NCBI RefSeq assembly: GCF_006874465.1
Contig: NZ_VIRL01000001.1
Coordinates: 558,001 to 622,000 of the forward strand
DNA length: 64,000 nt
Source: Microbispora bryophytorum
GTDB lineage: Bacteria; Actinomycetota; Actinomycetes; Streptosporangiales; Streptosporangiaceae
Direction: 5' to 3'
This document shows positions 43,708 through 53,669 of this stretch, one piece after another. Below the pieces are notes generated by a model. That model saw nothing but the letters and a program-made list of their open reading frames with translations. It searched no databases and was not told the DNA's origin. Position numbers and translations under genes: made by a program. Numbering within the stretch: position 1 is the first letter of the stretch; each line of letters starts with the position of its first letter.

Positions 43708-44781
43708 TCAGTCCGTCAGCGTCGGGTAGTCGATGTAGCCCCGCGTGTCGCCGCCGTAGAACGTGGCGGCGTCGGCCTCGTTGACCGGGGCGTGGTTCTG
43801 CCAGCGCCGGACCAGGTCGGGATTGGCGATGAAGGCCCGCCCCACGGCGACGAGGTCTGCCTGACCAGTGCGCACACGTCGGCGGGCGGTGCTCTCGTCT
43901 GTCACGGGCTCCCAGCCGTCGTTGACGATGAGCGGGCCGCCGAACCGCGCGCGGAGGTCTTCGAGCAGCGGGCTGGAGGGATCGCCGATGGTGTGCAGGT
44001 ACGCCAGGCCCAGCGGTGCGATCCCGTCGAGCAGCGCCCGGTAGGTCGCGGCCGTCTCGGCCGGATCGTCCTCGACGGCGCCATGGAGGTTGACCGCCGG
44101 GGAGATGCGGATCCCCACCCGCTCGCCGCCGATCGCCTCGGCCACGGCATGGGCCACCTCGACGGCGAACCGGGCTCGGGCCGTGGCGGAGCCGCCGTAG
44201 GCGTCGCTGCGCCGGTTGGTGGAGGGCGCGAGGAACTGGTGGAGCAGGTAGCCGTTGGCGGAGTGCAGTTCGACGCCGTCCAGGCCGGCTTCGACGGCCG
44301 AGCGTGCCGCGTGCGCGTACTCGCCGATCACGGACGCCACCTCCGCCGTCTCCAGGGCGCGGGGCACCGGATGCGGCATGAGGCCGTGAGCGGTGAAGAT
44401 CTGGCCGGGCGCGGCGATGGCGCTGGGAGCGACCGTTTCGTGGCCGTCCTTGTTGTCCGGGTGGGCGATGCGCCCTGTGTGCATGAGCTGGGCGACGATG
44501 CGGCCGCCTTCCTCGTGTACGGCGTCGGCGACCCGGCGCCATCCCTCGATCTGCTCGGGTGTGTGCAGGCCGGGCGTGTTCAGGTAGCCCTGCCCGGCCG
44601 CGCTGGGCTGGACGCCCTCGGTGATGATCAGCCCTGCGGTCGCCCGCTGCCGGTAGTACGTCGCGGTGATGTCGCGTGGCACGCCTGCGGTCCCTGCCCG
44701 GTTGCGGGTCATGGGGGCCATGACGATCCGGTTGTTCAGCGTCCACTTGCCGACGGTCACCGGCTCGAACAGGTCTGGCAT
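43708..44781 (-). CDS. Old Yellow Enzyme family alkene reductase (NemA-like)
   Basis: A 357-residue FMN-dependent TIM barrel. N-terminal FEPVTVGKWTLNNRIVMAPMTR, the substrate-binding His/Asn pair in GVELHSANGYLLHQFL, and PSTNRRSDAYGG are all present, as is the phosphate-binding GRAFIANPDLVRR. It reduces activated C=C bonds or nitro groups using NAD(P)H. GAGGAGAG precedes the ATG at 44781. It is probably transcribed with the upstream MFS exporter, 77 bases away, and controlled by the XRE-cupin regulator beyond. Confidence 0.92.
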   Translation of the reverse strand: MPDLFEPVTVGKWTLNNRIVMAPMTRNRAGTAGVPRDITATYYRQRATAGLIITEGVQPSAAGQGYLNTPGLHTPEQIEGWRRVADAVHEEGGRIVAQLMHTGRIAHPDNKDGHETVAPSAIAAPGQIFTAHGLMPHPVPRALETAEVASVIGEYAHAARSAVEAGLDGVELHSANGYLLHQFLAPSTNRRSDAYGGSATARARFAVEVAHAVAEAIGGERVGIRISPAVNLHGAVEDDPAETAATYRALLDGIAPLGLAYLHTIGDPSSPLLEDLRARFGGPLIVNDGWEPVTDESTARRRVRTGQADLVAVGRAFIANPDLVRRWQNHAPVNEADAATFYGGDTRGYIDYPTLTD

Positions 44782-44858
44782 GGAAGGTCTCTCCTCGTGA
44801 GGTGGGTGGGTGCCGCGCGACGGGATCGGCGAGCGCGCGGCGGGCGTGGGCGAAATGC

Positions 44859-46373
44859 TCAGCGGGTGCCGGAGGCCCCGGTGGATGCGCCTGTGGATGC
44901 GCCTGTGGATGCGGCGGATCTCGTGACCATCACGGCGACGATGAGCAGGGCGAGAACGAAGAGCCCGCCCGCGGCCAGGAAGGCCGTGCGGTAGCCGTGC
45001 AGGTAGCTGTCCGCCGGGACGGCCTGGATCCACTGCCCGGACGCGGACCGCCGCCCGGCGAGGGCGCTGTTGAGCGCCGCGATATAGAGGGTGTTGAGCA
45101 GCGCCGGGCCGAGTGCTCCGCCGATCTGCTGGGTGGTGTTGATCGTGGCGCTGGCGACCCCGGCGTCCCGCGACTCGACGCTGGACAGCACGATCGTGGG
45201 CAGGGCCAGGAAGAACAGGCCCAGGCCCAGGGCGGTCAGGATCTGGGGCCCCAGAATCCCGGCGAGGTAGGTCGAGGAACCGTTCAACGTGGCCAGCCAG
45301 AGCATGCCGGCCGCGGCCACCGCGATGCCGCCCACCATCGGAACCTTGGGACCCAGACGGGTCACCAACCCCGCTCCCAGCACCGAGGCGGCGACGATGC
45401 CGCCGCTGAAGGGGAGGAAGGCCAGGCCCGCCCGCAGCGGCGTATAGCCGAGGTCGACCTGGAGGTAGTAGGTCAGGAACAGCAGCATGCCGAACATGCC
45501 GGCGCCGGTCAGCAGGGAGGCCAGGAGCGATCCCGCGCGGTCGCGGTGCCGTACGACCCGTAGGGGCAGCAGCGGGTGTGCGGCGCGCCGTTCTACGGCG
45601 ACGAAGGCGACCAGCAGGACGACCGCGGCCGCCAGCAGCGCCAGAACCGCTCCGATGTGCCGGCCCGCGCCCTCCGCGGCTTCGGTGAAGCCGTACACGA
45701 GAGCGATCAGACCGCCGGTGACCAGGACGGCTCCCGGTATGTCGTAATGGCGCCCGCCCTCGGCTCGGCTCGCGCGGATGGCCGGCACCGCGGCGAGTGC
45801 CGCGACCAGGGCGATCGGAGTGTTGATGAACAGGCACCAGCGCCAGTCGGCGTACTGCGTCAGCACACCGCCGAGGATCAGACCGACCGCTCCCCCGCCG
45901 CCCTGGAGGGCGCCGTAGACGCCGAACGCCTTCGCGCGCTCCCGAGGGTCGGTGAAGGTCACGCTGATCAGTGACAGCGCGGCCGGGGCGAGCAGGGCCG
46001 CGAACACTCCCTGGAGTGCGCGGGCGGCGAAGAGCGTCAGTCCGTTGGGGGCGAGGCCGCCGAGTACGGAGACCGCGGCGAAACCGACCAGCCCGATCAG
46101 GAAGACCCGCTTGCGGCCGGCGAAGTCCGCGATGCGTCCGCCGAGGAGCAGCAGTCCGCCGAAGGCCAGCGTGTAGGCGGTGACCATCCACTGACGGTCC
46201 GCGTCGGCGATACCCAGCTCGCGCTGCGCGTGCGGGAGGGCGATGTTCACCACGGAGGCGTCCAGCACCACCATCAGCGTCGCCAGGGAGATCACCGTCA
46301 GGGCGGCCCAGCGGCGCGGATCGGGGTCGCGGGCGCCCGGCTGTCGCGCCGTGGTGCTTGAGTCGGTGGTCAT
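44859..46373 (-). CDS. MFS exporter, DHA2 (EmrB/QacA) family, 14 TM
   Basis: A 504-residue transporter. ATLMVVLDASVVNIALPHAQ in helix 1, GGRIADFAGRKRVF in loop 2-3, and GGAVGLILGGVLTQYADWRW motif C. The C-terminus ends in STGA repeats (STGASTGASTGA), encoded by a 12-base tandem at about 44880-44915. ATG at 46373 with AAGGACC upstream. Divergent from the XRE-cupin regulator gene and in line with the OYE gene. Confidence 0.9.
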   Translation of the reverse strand: MTTDSSTTARQPGARDPDPRRWAALTVISLATLMVVLDASVVNIALPHAQRELGIADADRQWMVTAYTLAFGGLLLLGGRIADFAGRKRVFLIGLVGFAAVSVLGGLAPNGLTLFAARALQGVFAALLAPAALSLISVTFTDPRERAKAFGVYGALQGGGGAVGLILGGVLTQYADWRWCLFINTPIALVAALAAVPAIRASRAEGGRHYDIPGAVLVTGGLIALVYGFTEAAEGAGRHIGAVLALLAAAVVLLVAFVAVERRAAHPLLPLRVVRHRDRAGSLLASLLTGAGMFGMLLFLTYYLQVDLGYTPLRAGLAFLPFSGGIVAASVLGAGLVTRLGPKVPMVGGIAVAAAGMLWLATLNGSSTYLAGILGPQILTALGLGLFFLALPTIVLSSVESRDAGVASATINTTQQIGGALGPALLNTLYIAALNSALAGRRSASGQWIQAVPADSYLHGYRTAFLAAGGLFVLALLIVAVMVTRSAASTGASTGASTGASGTR

Positions 46374-46428
46374 CGAAAGGTCCTTACGAGTTACGGGATC
46401 GGGGCGGCTCCCGGGCTGCCTCGGCGCG

Positions 46429-46491
46429 AAGACCGGACGCAAAGACCGGACACGAAGACCGGACACAAAGGCCGGGCACGAAGACGGGAGC
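46429..46491. repeat. 13-base tandem repeat in the MFS / XRE-cupin control region
   Basis: Units of AAGACCGGACACG type (13 bases) repeat nearly five times with single-base changes. The array lies in the 226-base divergent intergenic region. It could hold repeated operator half-sites or be a minisatellite. Confidence 0.65.
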
Positions 46492-46599
46492 GGGCAGAGG
46501 CCCAGGGCGGCGGTCCGGCCGGCCCGCGGGCATGGTCGAGAGTGACCCGCCCCCCGCTTCCGTTGCAATTTCTCATGCCGTTTCGGCAAGCTGGTCGGC

Positions 46600-47175
46600 A
46601 TGGAGCAGCTGAAAGACGTCCTCGCCGCCGTCGGGCCGAAGCTGCGTGACCTGCGCAAACAGCGCGGCGTCACGCTTGCCGACCTGTCACGGACCACCGG
46701 CATCTCGGAAAGCACGCTGTCACGGCTGGAGAGCGGAAGCCGCCGGCCGAACCTGGAACTGCTACTCCCCCTGGCCCACGCCTACGGCGTGCCCCTCGAC
46801 GAGCTGGTCGGCGCCCCGCGCACCGGCGACCCGCGCGTGCATCTGCGTCCGGTGCACCGCCTCGGCATGACCTTCGTCCCGCTGACCCGCCGGGCCGGCG
46901 GCATGCAGGCCTACAAACTGGTCATCCCACCCGACCGCGACAAGGCCGAGCCCGACCTGAAGACGCACGAGGGCTATGAGTGGCTCTACGTCCTCGAAGG
47001 CCGGCTGCGGCTGCTCCTGGACGGCCGGGATCTGCTGCTCAAGCCCGGCGAGGTGGCCGAGTTCGACACCCACGTCCCGCACTGGCTGGGGTCGGCCGAC
47101 GCGCGCCCCGTCGAACTGCTCGTCCTGTTCGGTCCGCAGGGCGAACGCGCCCACCTGCGGGCCCGTCCCGCCTGA
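46600..47175 (+). CDS. XRE-cupin transcriptional regulator
   Basis: A 191-residue protein. N-terminal HTH at 12-67 (LRDLRKQRGVTLADLSRTTGISESTLSRLE) and a C-terminal cupin barrel at about 105-185 (HEGYEWLYVLEGRLRLLLDG, LKPGEVAEFDTHVPHWLG). This family binds a small ligand in the cupin. It is divergent from the MFS-OYE pair, which is its most likely target. Confidence 0.9.
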   Translation: MEQLKDVLAAVGPKLRDLRKQRGVTLADLSRTTGISESTLSRLESGSRRPNLELLLPLAHAYGVPLDELVGAPRTGDPRVHLRPVHRLGMTFVPLTRRAGGMQAYKLVIPPDRDKAEPDLKTHEGYEWLYVLEGRLRLLLDGRDLLLKPGEVAEFDTHVPHWLGSADARPVELLVLFGPQGERAHLRARPA

Positions 47176-47231
47176 GGCGCCGTCGGGCACCGGCCGGCGC
47201 CCTGGACCGCCGCGAGCTCGGGCCCGGCCTT

Positions 47232-48182
47232 TCACCAGTGGCGGGCCTCGTGCAGCAACCGGTCCCGGACGAGGGTGACGTAGCGGCGTTCGAGCACGCC
47301 CGCCCTCTGTGCGAGGAAGCCGGTGTTGATGGGCGGGTCGTCCGGATCGAGGAGCGCCACGAGTTCGCCGCTGCCGAGTTCGCCGGCACACAGATAGCGA
47401 GGCAGCACGGTGATTCCGGCTCCGGCGACGACGGCCGTCAGCACACCGCGCAGATCGGGGACGACCACCGTGGGCGACCTGGTCAGACGCGTACGGAAGA
47501 CGTGACGCCAATACCGGCGGAGGATGGGCACGTCCTCGGCATAGGCGACCAGCGGGGCATCGTTCAGGGGGCCGGGGTCGTCGCAGCCGACAGGGCCGAT
47601 CCGGTCCGCCCAGACAGGCGCGGCCACCAGCACGAACTCCTCGTCCATGAGCGGTACGGCCACCACGGTGCGGCCCCGTGGGCGGATCGCCGAGAGAACC
47701 AGGTCGAAACGCCCCGCGCGCAGGCCCTCCAGCAGGTCGTCGGCCAGACCGGCCGTGACCCGCAGCCGCAGACCCTGTTCGACCAGCGGCGCCAGGGCGG
47801 GCAGGACCCGGGCGCTCAGCACCTCGGCCGGACCCCCGAGGTGCACCGGCTCGGAGGACTCGTCGCCCGGACGGCCTCGTCCGGCCACCACCGCCAGTTC
47901 GTCCAGCGGGCCCGCGACCTGCGCGGCCAGCTCGTCGGCCACCGACGTGGCGGCCACTCCCCGGGGCAGCCGTTCGAACAACCGGCGATCGAGCTGCTCC
48001 TCCAGGGTGCGCACCTGACTCGTCACGGTCGGCTGGGACAGCCCCAGCAGCGCGCCGGCCGCGGTGAAGGAACCGGCGCGGTACACGGCGAGGAACGTCC
48101 GCAGCAGCATCAGATCCAGCGGCCCACCTGCTGCCCGGCCTCCCACGGCAGTGACGGAGGTATCGGCCTGCCTATGACTCAT
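47232..48182 (-). CDS. LysR-family transcriptional regulator
   Basis: A 316-residue LysR protein. HTH at about 22-80 (LLRTFLAVYRAGSFTAAGALLGLSQPTVTSQVRTLEEQL) and the effector domain beyond 110 (FDLVLSAIRPRGRTVVAVPLMDEEFVLVAAP). The ATG at 48182 lies inside a palindrome suggesting autoregulation. It is divergent from the DJ-1-MFS-SDR operon (131-base gap), the probable target. Confidence 0.9.
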   Translation of the reverse strand: MSHRQADTSVTAVGGRAAGGPLDLMLLRTFLAVYRAGSFTAAGALLGLSQPTVTSQVRTLEEQLDRRLFERLPRGVAATSVADELAAQVAGPLDELAVVAGRGRPGDESSEPVHLGGPAEVLSARVLPALAPLVEQGLRLRVTAGLADDLLEGLRAGRFDLVLSAIRPRGRTVVAVPLMDEEFVLVAAPVWADRIGPVGCDDPGPLNDAPLVAYAEDVPILRRYWRHVFRTRLTRSPTVVVPDLRGVLTAVVAGAGITVLPRYLCAGELGSGELVALLDPDDPPINTGFLAQRAGVLERRYVTLVRDRLLHEARHW

Positions 48183-48184
48183 AG
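48172..48184. promoter_or_regulatory. Perfect 13-base palindrome over the LysR start codon
   Basis: CTATGA (48172-48177), C, TCATAG (48179-48184). It covers the ATG of the LysR gene, as expected for an autoregulatory site. A looser related block (GCTATTGGTTGTCCTATGC) lies a few bases further, towards the divergent operon. Confidence 0.45.
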
Positions 48185-48313
48185 AGCCGATGCTATTGGT
48201 TGTCCTATGCCTGAGCGGCCTACGATCCAGCTCGTTCCCGCTGACGGGCAGCAGAGCATCGTCAGCTCACCCCACCTCGCCGTCTGCGAGGACCGCGGAA
48301 AAGAGCACAAGTG

Positions 48314-49009
48314 ATGGCGAAGATTCTTTTTGTGATGACCGGTGCGCGCCACCTGACGCTGGCCGACGGAACCGAGCATCCGACTGGCTTCTGGGCCGAA
48401 GAGTTCGTGGCCCCGCACCAGGCGTTCACCGCGGCCGGGCACGAGGTGATCGTGGCCACACCCGGCGGTGTCGTGCCGACGGTCGACCAGGCGAGCCTCG
48501 CCCCTGAGGTCAACGGCGGCCAGGCCGGTGCGGACGCGATGGCCGCCGCGCTCCGCTCCGCCGCGGAGCTCCGGAACCCGATCACGCTGGAAGGCGTCGA
48601 TCCGGCCCGGTACGCCGCGGTGTTCTACCCCGGTGGGCACGGCCCGATGGAGGATCTGGCGGCCGACGCCGACTCGGCCCGCCTTCTGACCGACGCCATG
48701 GACGCGGGCATGCCGGTGAGCCTGGTCTGCCACGGCCTGGCCGCCCTCCTTGCCACCGAGCGGCCGGACGGCACCTCGCCGTTCACCGGCTACCGGATCA
48801 CCGGCTTCACCAAGGCGGAGGAGACCCTGACCGGGCTCGCCGACCGGTCGAAGTGGCTCCTGGAGGACCGGCTGGTCGCCCTGGGAGTGCGATTTTCCGC
48901 AGGCGAGCCGTGGGCGCCCAACGTGGTCGTCGACCGCAACGTCCACACCGGGCAGAACCCCGCCTCCTCCACCGCGCTGGCCGCCGAACTGCTCAAGACC
49001 CTCGGCTGA
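48314..49009 (+). CDS. DJ-1/PfpI (Hsp31/HchA-like) family protein
   Basis: A 231-residue class-I glutamine-amidotransferase-like protein. The nucleophile Cys sits in LVCHGLAALL, preceded by VFYPGGHGPMEDL, with GFWAEEFVAPHQAF near the N-terminus. Such proteins act as glyoxalase III, deglycase-like or chaperone proteins. A GTG three bases upstream (48311) is also possible. First gene of a LysR-linked operon with an MFS exporter and an SDR, suggesting a response to reactive carbonyls. Confidence 0.88.
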   Translation: MAKILFVMTGARHLTLADGTEHPTGFWAEEFVAPHQAFTAAGHEVIVATPGGVVPTVDQASLAPEVNGGQAGADAMAAALRSAAELRNPITLEGVDPARYAAVFYPGGHGPMEDLAADADSARLLTDAMDAGMPVSLVCHGLAALLATERPDGTSPFTGYRITGFTKAEETLTGLADRSKWLLEDRLVALGVRFSAGEPWAPNVVVDRNVHTGQNPASSTALAAELLKTLG

Positions 49010-49073
49010 CCCCTGCACCGGTCCCTGCGCCGGCCCTCGACCACAGAGGGCCGGCCGCCGAGGAGCTGTTCTC

Positions 49074-50588
49074 ATGCACATGACCCGCATCGACGCCCCG
49101 ACGCCCATCACCCGCCGCAATGGCCGGCGCAGGGGCCGGCTGCTCGTTCCGGTCCTCGGCCTCGGCGCCATGGTCGTCTCGATGATGCAGACGCTGACCG
49201 TGCCGATCCTCGGAGTCATCCAGCGAGATCTGCACACCACGACGGCCGGCGCGAGCTGGCTCACCACGGCCACCTTGCTCTCCGCCGCCGTCTGCACGCC
49301 CCTGCTTGGCCGGTACGGTGACCAGCACGGCGTGAGACGCACCCTGATCGGCGTGCTCGGTCTCACGTTGACGGGGTCCGTGCTGGGCGCCACCACCGAC
49401 ACCTTGCCCTGGCTGATCGTCGCACGCGCGTTGCAAGGGGCCTCCACCGCGATCTTCCCGCTCGCGCAGTCGGTGGTCCGCGACGAACTGCCACGCGAAC
49501 GCCTTCCCGGGGCGATGGCCCTGCTCAGCGGGACGCTGGCGGTCGGCAACGCGGTCGCCCTGGTCGGCGCGGGGCTGCTCACCCAAGGCGCCGCACCGGA
49601 CTTTCACCACGTGTTCTGGTTGTCGGCCGGAGTGTCCGCGCTCACCCTGGCCGCCGTCGCCGCCGTCATCCCCCGTCCTCGCGTACGGCCCGGCGGCCGC
49701 ACCGACTGGCCGGGAGCGATCGCGCTCGCCGCGATGTTGACCCTGCTGCTGCTTCCCCTGTCACAGGGGGCCAGGTGGGGGTGGTCGTCCGCTCCGACTC
49801 TGGGCTGCTTCGCCTCGGCGGTGGCGGCGGCGGCCGTCTGGGTGATGCTCGAGCGGGGGGCGGGCGAGCCCCTCGTCGACATGCGGATGCTCGTCCTGCG
49901 ACCGGTGCGGCTCGCCAATCTCGCGGGCTTCCTGCTGGGCTTCGCGATGTTCTCCCAGTTCCTCGGCATTTCGGCGCTGGTCCAGCTCCCGGCCCCGCCG
50001 GACGGATACGGATTCGGAGCCACGGTGTTCGAGGCGTCCGTCGCCTACCTCATGCCGCCCGCCCTGGTCTCCCTGGCCGCCGCCCAGGTCGCCGGGGCGA
50101 TGGTCCGGATGATCGGCGCCCACGCGACCCTCGCCGTGGGCGCCGCATGCGGGGCCACCGGCTTCGCCGTGCTCGCCGCCGCGCACGGCTCGGCGGCCGC
50201 CGTCATCGCGGCGGGTATCCTCGTCGGCGTCGCCGTCAGCTTCGGCTTCGCCACCCTCCCGGCCGTCCTCGCCGGTGCCGTGCCCGCCGGCCGGACCGGC
50301 ATCGCCAACGGGATCAACTCGGTCGCACGCTCGGTGGGCAGTTCCGTCGCCAGCGCCCTGGCCGCGACGCTGCTCGCGGTCGAGCCCGCGGTCGAGCCCG
50401 CGGCGCACCTCGCCACCCGGGCGTCCGCCCTGCCCGCCGAAGGCCGGTTCACGGTGTGCTTCGCCCTGGGCGCAGGCGCATTCGCCCTCGTCGTGCTCGT
50501 GGCCCTGGCCGGGCTGACCAACGCCCGCACCCTCGTCCGGCCACGGCACGAGACGCGACCACCAGAAAGGTGCAAGACATGGCACTGA
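49074..50588 (+). CDS. MFS transporter, 14-TM DHA2-like
   Basis: A 504-residue transporter with about 14 helices. LGLGAMVVSMMQTLTVPILG in helix 1, LLGRYGDQHGVRRTL in loop 2-3 and GNAVALVGAGLLTQGAAPDFHHVFW. GGAGGCCGGC-like sequence near the start is weak; GAGGAGC at about 49060 serves as ribosome site. Its stop overlaps the next ATG by ten bases (50579-50588), so the SDR is translationally coupled. Confidence 0.88.
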   Translation: MHMTRIDAPTPITRRNGRRRGRLLVPVLGLGAMVVSMMQTLTVPILGVIQRDLHTTTAGASWLTTATLLSAAVCTPLLGRYGDQHGVRRTLIGVLGLTLTGSVLGATTDTLPWLIVARALQGASTAIFPLAQSVVRDELPRERLPGAMALLSGTLAVGNAVALVGAGLLTQGAAPDFHHVFWLSAGVSALTLAAVAAVIPRPRVRPGGRTDWPGAIALAAMLTLLLLPLSQGARWGWSSAPTLGCFASAVAAAAVWVMLERGAGEPLVDMRMLVLRPVRLANLAGFLLGFAMFSQFLGISALVQLPAPPDGYGFGATVFEASVAYLMPPALVSLAAAQVAGAMVRMIGAHATLAVGAACGATGFAVLAAAHGSAAAVIAAGILVGVAVSFGFATLPAVLAGAVPAGRTGIANGINSVARSVGSSVASALAATLLAVEPAVEPAAHLATRASALPAEGRFTVCFALGAGAFALVVLVALAGLTNARTLVRPRHETRPPERCKTWH

Positions 50589-51370
50589 TTCTCATCACCG
50601 GCGCCTCGGACGGGCTCGGCCGAGCGCTCGCCGAAGACCTCGCCGCCGGCGGGCACCGGCTGCTGCTGCACGGACGAGACGCCCGGCGGCTCGCCGAAGT
50701 GGCCGAGGCCACCGGCGGCGAGACGTTCACCGCCGACTTCTCCTCCCTCGCCGAGGTCCGGCGTCTCGCCGCGCGAATCGCCGAGGCCCACGACCGGCTG
50801 CACGCGCTCGTGAACAACGCCGGGATCGGTTTCCACGTCGAAGGAACATCCCGGCAGCTGTCGGCGGACGGGCATGAACTGCGCCTGGCGGTCAACTACC
50901 TCGCGCCGGTGCTGCTCACCCGGGAGCTGCTTCCGCTGCTTCGCCGAGCCGCACCCTCCCGGGTCGTCAACGTCGCCTCGATCGGTCAGCAGCCGATCGA
51001 CTTCGACGATCCGCAACTCGAACGCGGCTACACCGACGTCGCCGCCTACTGCCGCTCCAAACTCGCGCTCATCTGCCACACCCGCGATCTGGCCGAAGAA
51101 CTCCAGGGGAGCGGTGTCACGGTGAACAGCGTTCATCCTGGCTCGTACATGCCGACGGCCATGTCCAGGAGATCCGGCATGGAGGTCGTCGACACGCTGG
51201 AGAAAGGGGTGGCCGCCACCCGGCGTCTGGTGGAGGCGCCCGAACTGGCCGAGGTCACCGGCCGCTACTTCGACGGCGAGAAGGAAGCGCGGGCCGCCGA
51301 AGAGGCGTATGACCCGGACTACCGTCGCCGCCTGAGCGAACTGACCCGGAAGTTGTCGGCGAACGTCTGA
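50579..51370 (+). CDS. Short-chain dehydrogenase/reductase
   Basis: A 263-residue SDR. ITGASDGLGRALA at 6-18, NNAGIGF, NVASIGQ and the active YCRSK (Tyr, Lys) are intact. AGAAAGG precedes the ATG, which lies inside the end of the MFS gene. It resembles the retinol-dehydrogenase-like SDRs and probably reduces a carbonyl substrate handled by this operon. Confidence 0.88.
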   Translation: MALILITGASDGLGRALAEDLAAGGHRLLLHGRDARRLAEVAEATGGETFTADFSSLAEVRRLAARIAEAHDRLHALVNNAGIGFHVEGTSRQLSADGHELRLAVNYLAPVLLTRELLPLLRRAAPSRVVNVASIGQQPIDFDDPQLERGYTDVAAYCRSKLALICHTRDLAEELQGSGVTVNSVHPGSYMPTAMSRRSGMEVVDTLEKGVAATRRLVEAPELAEVTGRYFDGEKEARAAEEAYDPDYRRRLSELTRKLSANV

Positions 51371-51448
51371 CGCCACAGCCGGGCCGTGCGGCGCCCCCGC
51401 GCCCGCACGGTCCGGCGTGCCCCCGTCCCCCCGGCGGTGAACACGGCC

Positions 51449-51508
51449 CAGCGGTGGACCACTCAGCAGTGGGCCAGTCAGCGGTGGACCAGTCAGCGGT
51501 GGACCAGG
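51449..51508. repeat. 15-base tandem repeat, four units, overlapping the DUF998 stop
   Basis: Units start at 51449, 51464, 51479 and 51494 (CAGCGGTGGACCACT and variants, one to three changes each). The last one or two units encode the C-terminal LVHR and stop codon of the minus-strand DUF998 gene. Confidence 0.8.
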
Positions 51509-52146
51509 AAGTCGCGCACGGCGCGCCGGCCATCGATCCGCTCCCGCAGCACCGGCCCCCAGGTGAGCTGCAGGAGCCGTACGGCGAGCACTCCGAGGAC
51601 GGCCACCTCGGCGGTCAGCAGCAGCCGTTCCACCAGGCCGATCATGACGCCGTGGCCGGGCAGCGCGACGTACGTGATGGCCGCCAGGCCGAGACCCGAG
51701 GCGAGCGTCAGCCACTCCAGCGGCCGGACGGCGGCCTTCCACCGCTCGTCCTGTCCCAGGCGGCCCACCAACTGAATGGTGGCGGCGGGCACGCTCACGA
51801 AGGCCGTCGCCGACAGGACACCGTGCAGGTCCCCCTGCCAGACCGCGCCCGACGGGACCACGGCCGCGCCGATGAGCGAGGCGCTCCACAGGCCGATCAG
51901 GCGGCCCGGCCAGCCGTGCACCGGCGCGCCGACCGCACGCATCCCGGCCAGGAGCGCGAGCGAGGCCAGGCCGAGGACGGCCATGGCCGCCTCGACGGCG
52001 CCGCCGCCGTCACGGGCGGCGTACTCGCTGATCGTCATGGAGACGGGGTCCAGGGAGGATTCCCCGCTCACCTGCGCCGCCACCACGGTGACGACCGCGA
52101 GCAGGATGCCGCCGCCGGCGAGCAGGGGATAGAACCTCTTGACCAT
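51493..52146 (-). CDS. DUF998-family membrane protein
   Basis: A 217-residue protein with six hydrophobic helices. FYPLLAGGGILLAVVTVVAAQ starts helix 1; SMTISEYAARDGGGAVEAAM is the DUF998 extracytoplasmic signature. The start at 52146 (MVKRFYP) was chosen because the basic N-terminus directly precedes helix 1; a longer frame reaches 52191. The function is unknown; some members sit with exporters. Confidence 0.75.
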   Translation of the reverse strand: MVKRFYPLLAGGGILLAVVTVVAAQVSGESSLDPVSMTISEYAARDGGGAVEAAMAVLGLASLALLAGMRAVGAPVHGWPGRLIGLWSASLIGAAVVPSGAVWQGDLHGVLSATAFVSVPAATIQLVGRLGQDERWKAAVRPLEWLTLASGLGLAAITYVALPGHGVMIGLVERLLLTAEVAVLGVLAVRLLQLTWGPVLRERIDGRRAVRDFLVHR

Positions 52147-52229
52147 ATGGTGAGGATCCCGCGTACCGCCCGTTTCTAACATCCGGGACAACGCGTAGAT
52201 CCCCCCGAGAAGGGGTCAGGGTCGTCTCA

Positions 52230-52264
52230 GGGTGGGGACCCCGGGGTATCCGGGGGCCCCACCC
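52230..52264 (-). terminator. Strong hairpin after xylB
   Basis: The left arm (52230-52244) and right arm (52250-52264) of GGGTGGGG...CCCCACCC pair at 14 of 15 positions around a 5-base loop, six bases past the xylB stop. Confidence 0.75.
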
Positions 52265-52270
52265 GGGACG

Positions 52271-53641
52271 TCACTCCTGCGCGGCCTCGTGGTACCGCTC
52301 ACGCAGGCCGGGAGTGGCGTCGGCCTCGTACCGCTCGGTCGCGCCGGTGTCCCACACCGGCGCTTCCGGCTCCCCGGACAGCAGCCAGGCGGCCTGCTTG
52401 GCCGCGCCGTCCGCGACGTACTCCCCGGGGGTGGGGACGAGCACCGGACGTCCGAAGACCGTCGGGGCGATGCGGCGCACCGCCTCCGACCGCGCACCGC
52501 CGCCGATGAGCAGCACCCGCTGCGGCTCGACCCCGAGAGCGTCCAGCGCGTCGGCGAGGCCGCAGAGCATGCCCTCGACCGCGGCCCTGGCCAGGTGCTC
52601 GGGGGTGGACGTGGCGAGCCTGAGCCCGTGCAGCGACCCCGTGGCGTCGGGACGGTTCGGGGTGCGCTCCCCCTCCAGGTAGGGCACGAGCACCAGCCCG
52701 TCCGCGCCCGAGGGGGCCCGCAGGGCCAGATCGCTCAGCTCCTGGGGCGTGACCCGGAGCATCCCGGCTGCGGCGTCGAGCACCCGTGCCGCGTTCAGCG
52801 TGGCGACCAGCGGCAGGTAGCGCCCGGTGGCGTCGGCGAAGCCGGCGACCCCTCCGGAGGCGTCGGCGGACGGCGCCTCCGAGACGGCGAACGCCGTACC
52901 CGAGGTGCCGATGGACACGACCACGTCGCCGGGCCGCATGCCGACGCCGAGCGCCGCCGCCATGTTGTCGCCGGTGCCGGGGGCGAGCAGCGCGCCGCCC
53001 TGCTCGGCCGTCCCCGCCTGTTCCGCGGGACCGAGCACGCGGGGCAGCTCCGGCACCCTGCCCATAGCGAGTTCGAGCAGGTCGGTCCGGTATTCACCGG
53101 TCGCGGGCGACCAGTAACCGGTGCCGGAGGCGTCGCCCCGGTCCGTCGTGATCGCGTCCGGCCGGCCGGCGAGCCGCCAGGTGAGCCAGTCGTGCGGCAG
53201 GCACACCGAGCGCGTACGGCGGGCGTTGTCCGGCTCGTTGCGTGCGAGCCAGCGGAGCTTGGTCACCGTGAAGGAGGCCACCGGAACGCTGCCGACGGCC
53301 TCGGCCCACGCCTTCGGACCACCCAGTTCGGCGATCAGCTCGGTCGCCGCCCCGGCCGAGCGGGTGTCGTTCCACAGCAGCGCGGGCCGGACCACCTCGC
53401 CGTCCTCGTCGAGGCAGACCATGCCGTGCTGCTGGGCCCCCACGCTCACCGCCGCGACGTCCGCCAGCCCTCCGGCCTGCTCGATCGCGCTCTGCAGCGC
53501 GGTCCACCAGTGCTCGGGATGGACCTCGGTGCCGCCGGGGTGGGAGGCGCGGCCCTCGCGCACGAGGGCCCCGCTCTCCGCGTCCCGGATGACGACCTTG
53601 CAGCTCTGGGTCGACGAGTCGACCCCCGCGACCAGCGTCAC
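52271..53641 (-). CDS. xylB: Xylulokinase
   Basis: A 456-residue FGGY-family kinase phosphorylating D-xylulose to xylulose 5-phosphate. N-terminal [14 protein letters not shown] (phosphate 1), [18 protein letters not shown] (WNDxR substrate motif), [11 protein letters not shown] and [10 protein letters not shown] (phosphate 2), and [14 protein letters not shown] (adenosine). The GTG at 53641 has GGAGGG seven bases upstream. It follows xylA by 28 bases, so one transcript. Confidence 0.95.
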   Translation of the reverse strand: MTLVAGVDSSTQSCKVVIRDAESGALVREGRASHPGGTEVHPEHWWTALQSAIEQAGGLADVAAVSVGAQQHGMVCLDEDGEVVRPALLWNDTRSAGAATELIAELGGPKAWAEAVGSVPVASFTVTKLRWLARNEPDNARRTRSVCLPHDWLTWRLAGRPDAITTDRGDASGTGYWSPATGEYRTDLLELAMGRVPELPRVLGPAEQAGTAEQGGALLAPGTGDNMAAALGVGMRPGDVVVSIGTSGTAFAVSEAPSADASGGVAGFADATGRYLPLVATLNAARVLDAAAGMLRVTPQELSDLALRAPSGADGLVLVPYLEGERTPNRPDATGSLHGLRLATSTPEHLARAAVEGMLCGLADALDALGVEPQRVLLIGGGARSEAVRRIAPTVFGRPVLVPTPGEYVADGAAKQAAWLLSGEPEAPVWDTGATERYEADATPGLRERYHEAAQE

Positions 53642-53669
53642 AGTCGTCCCTCCGCTCTCGTCTTACCGG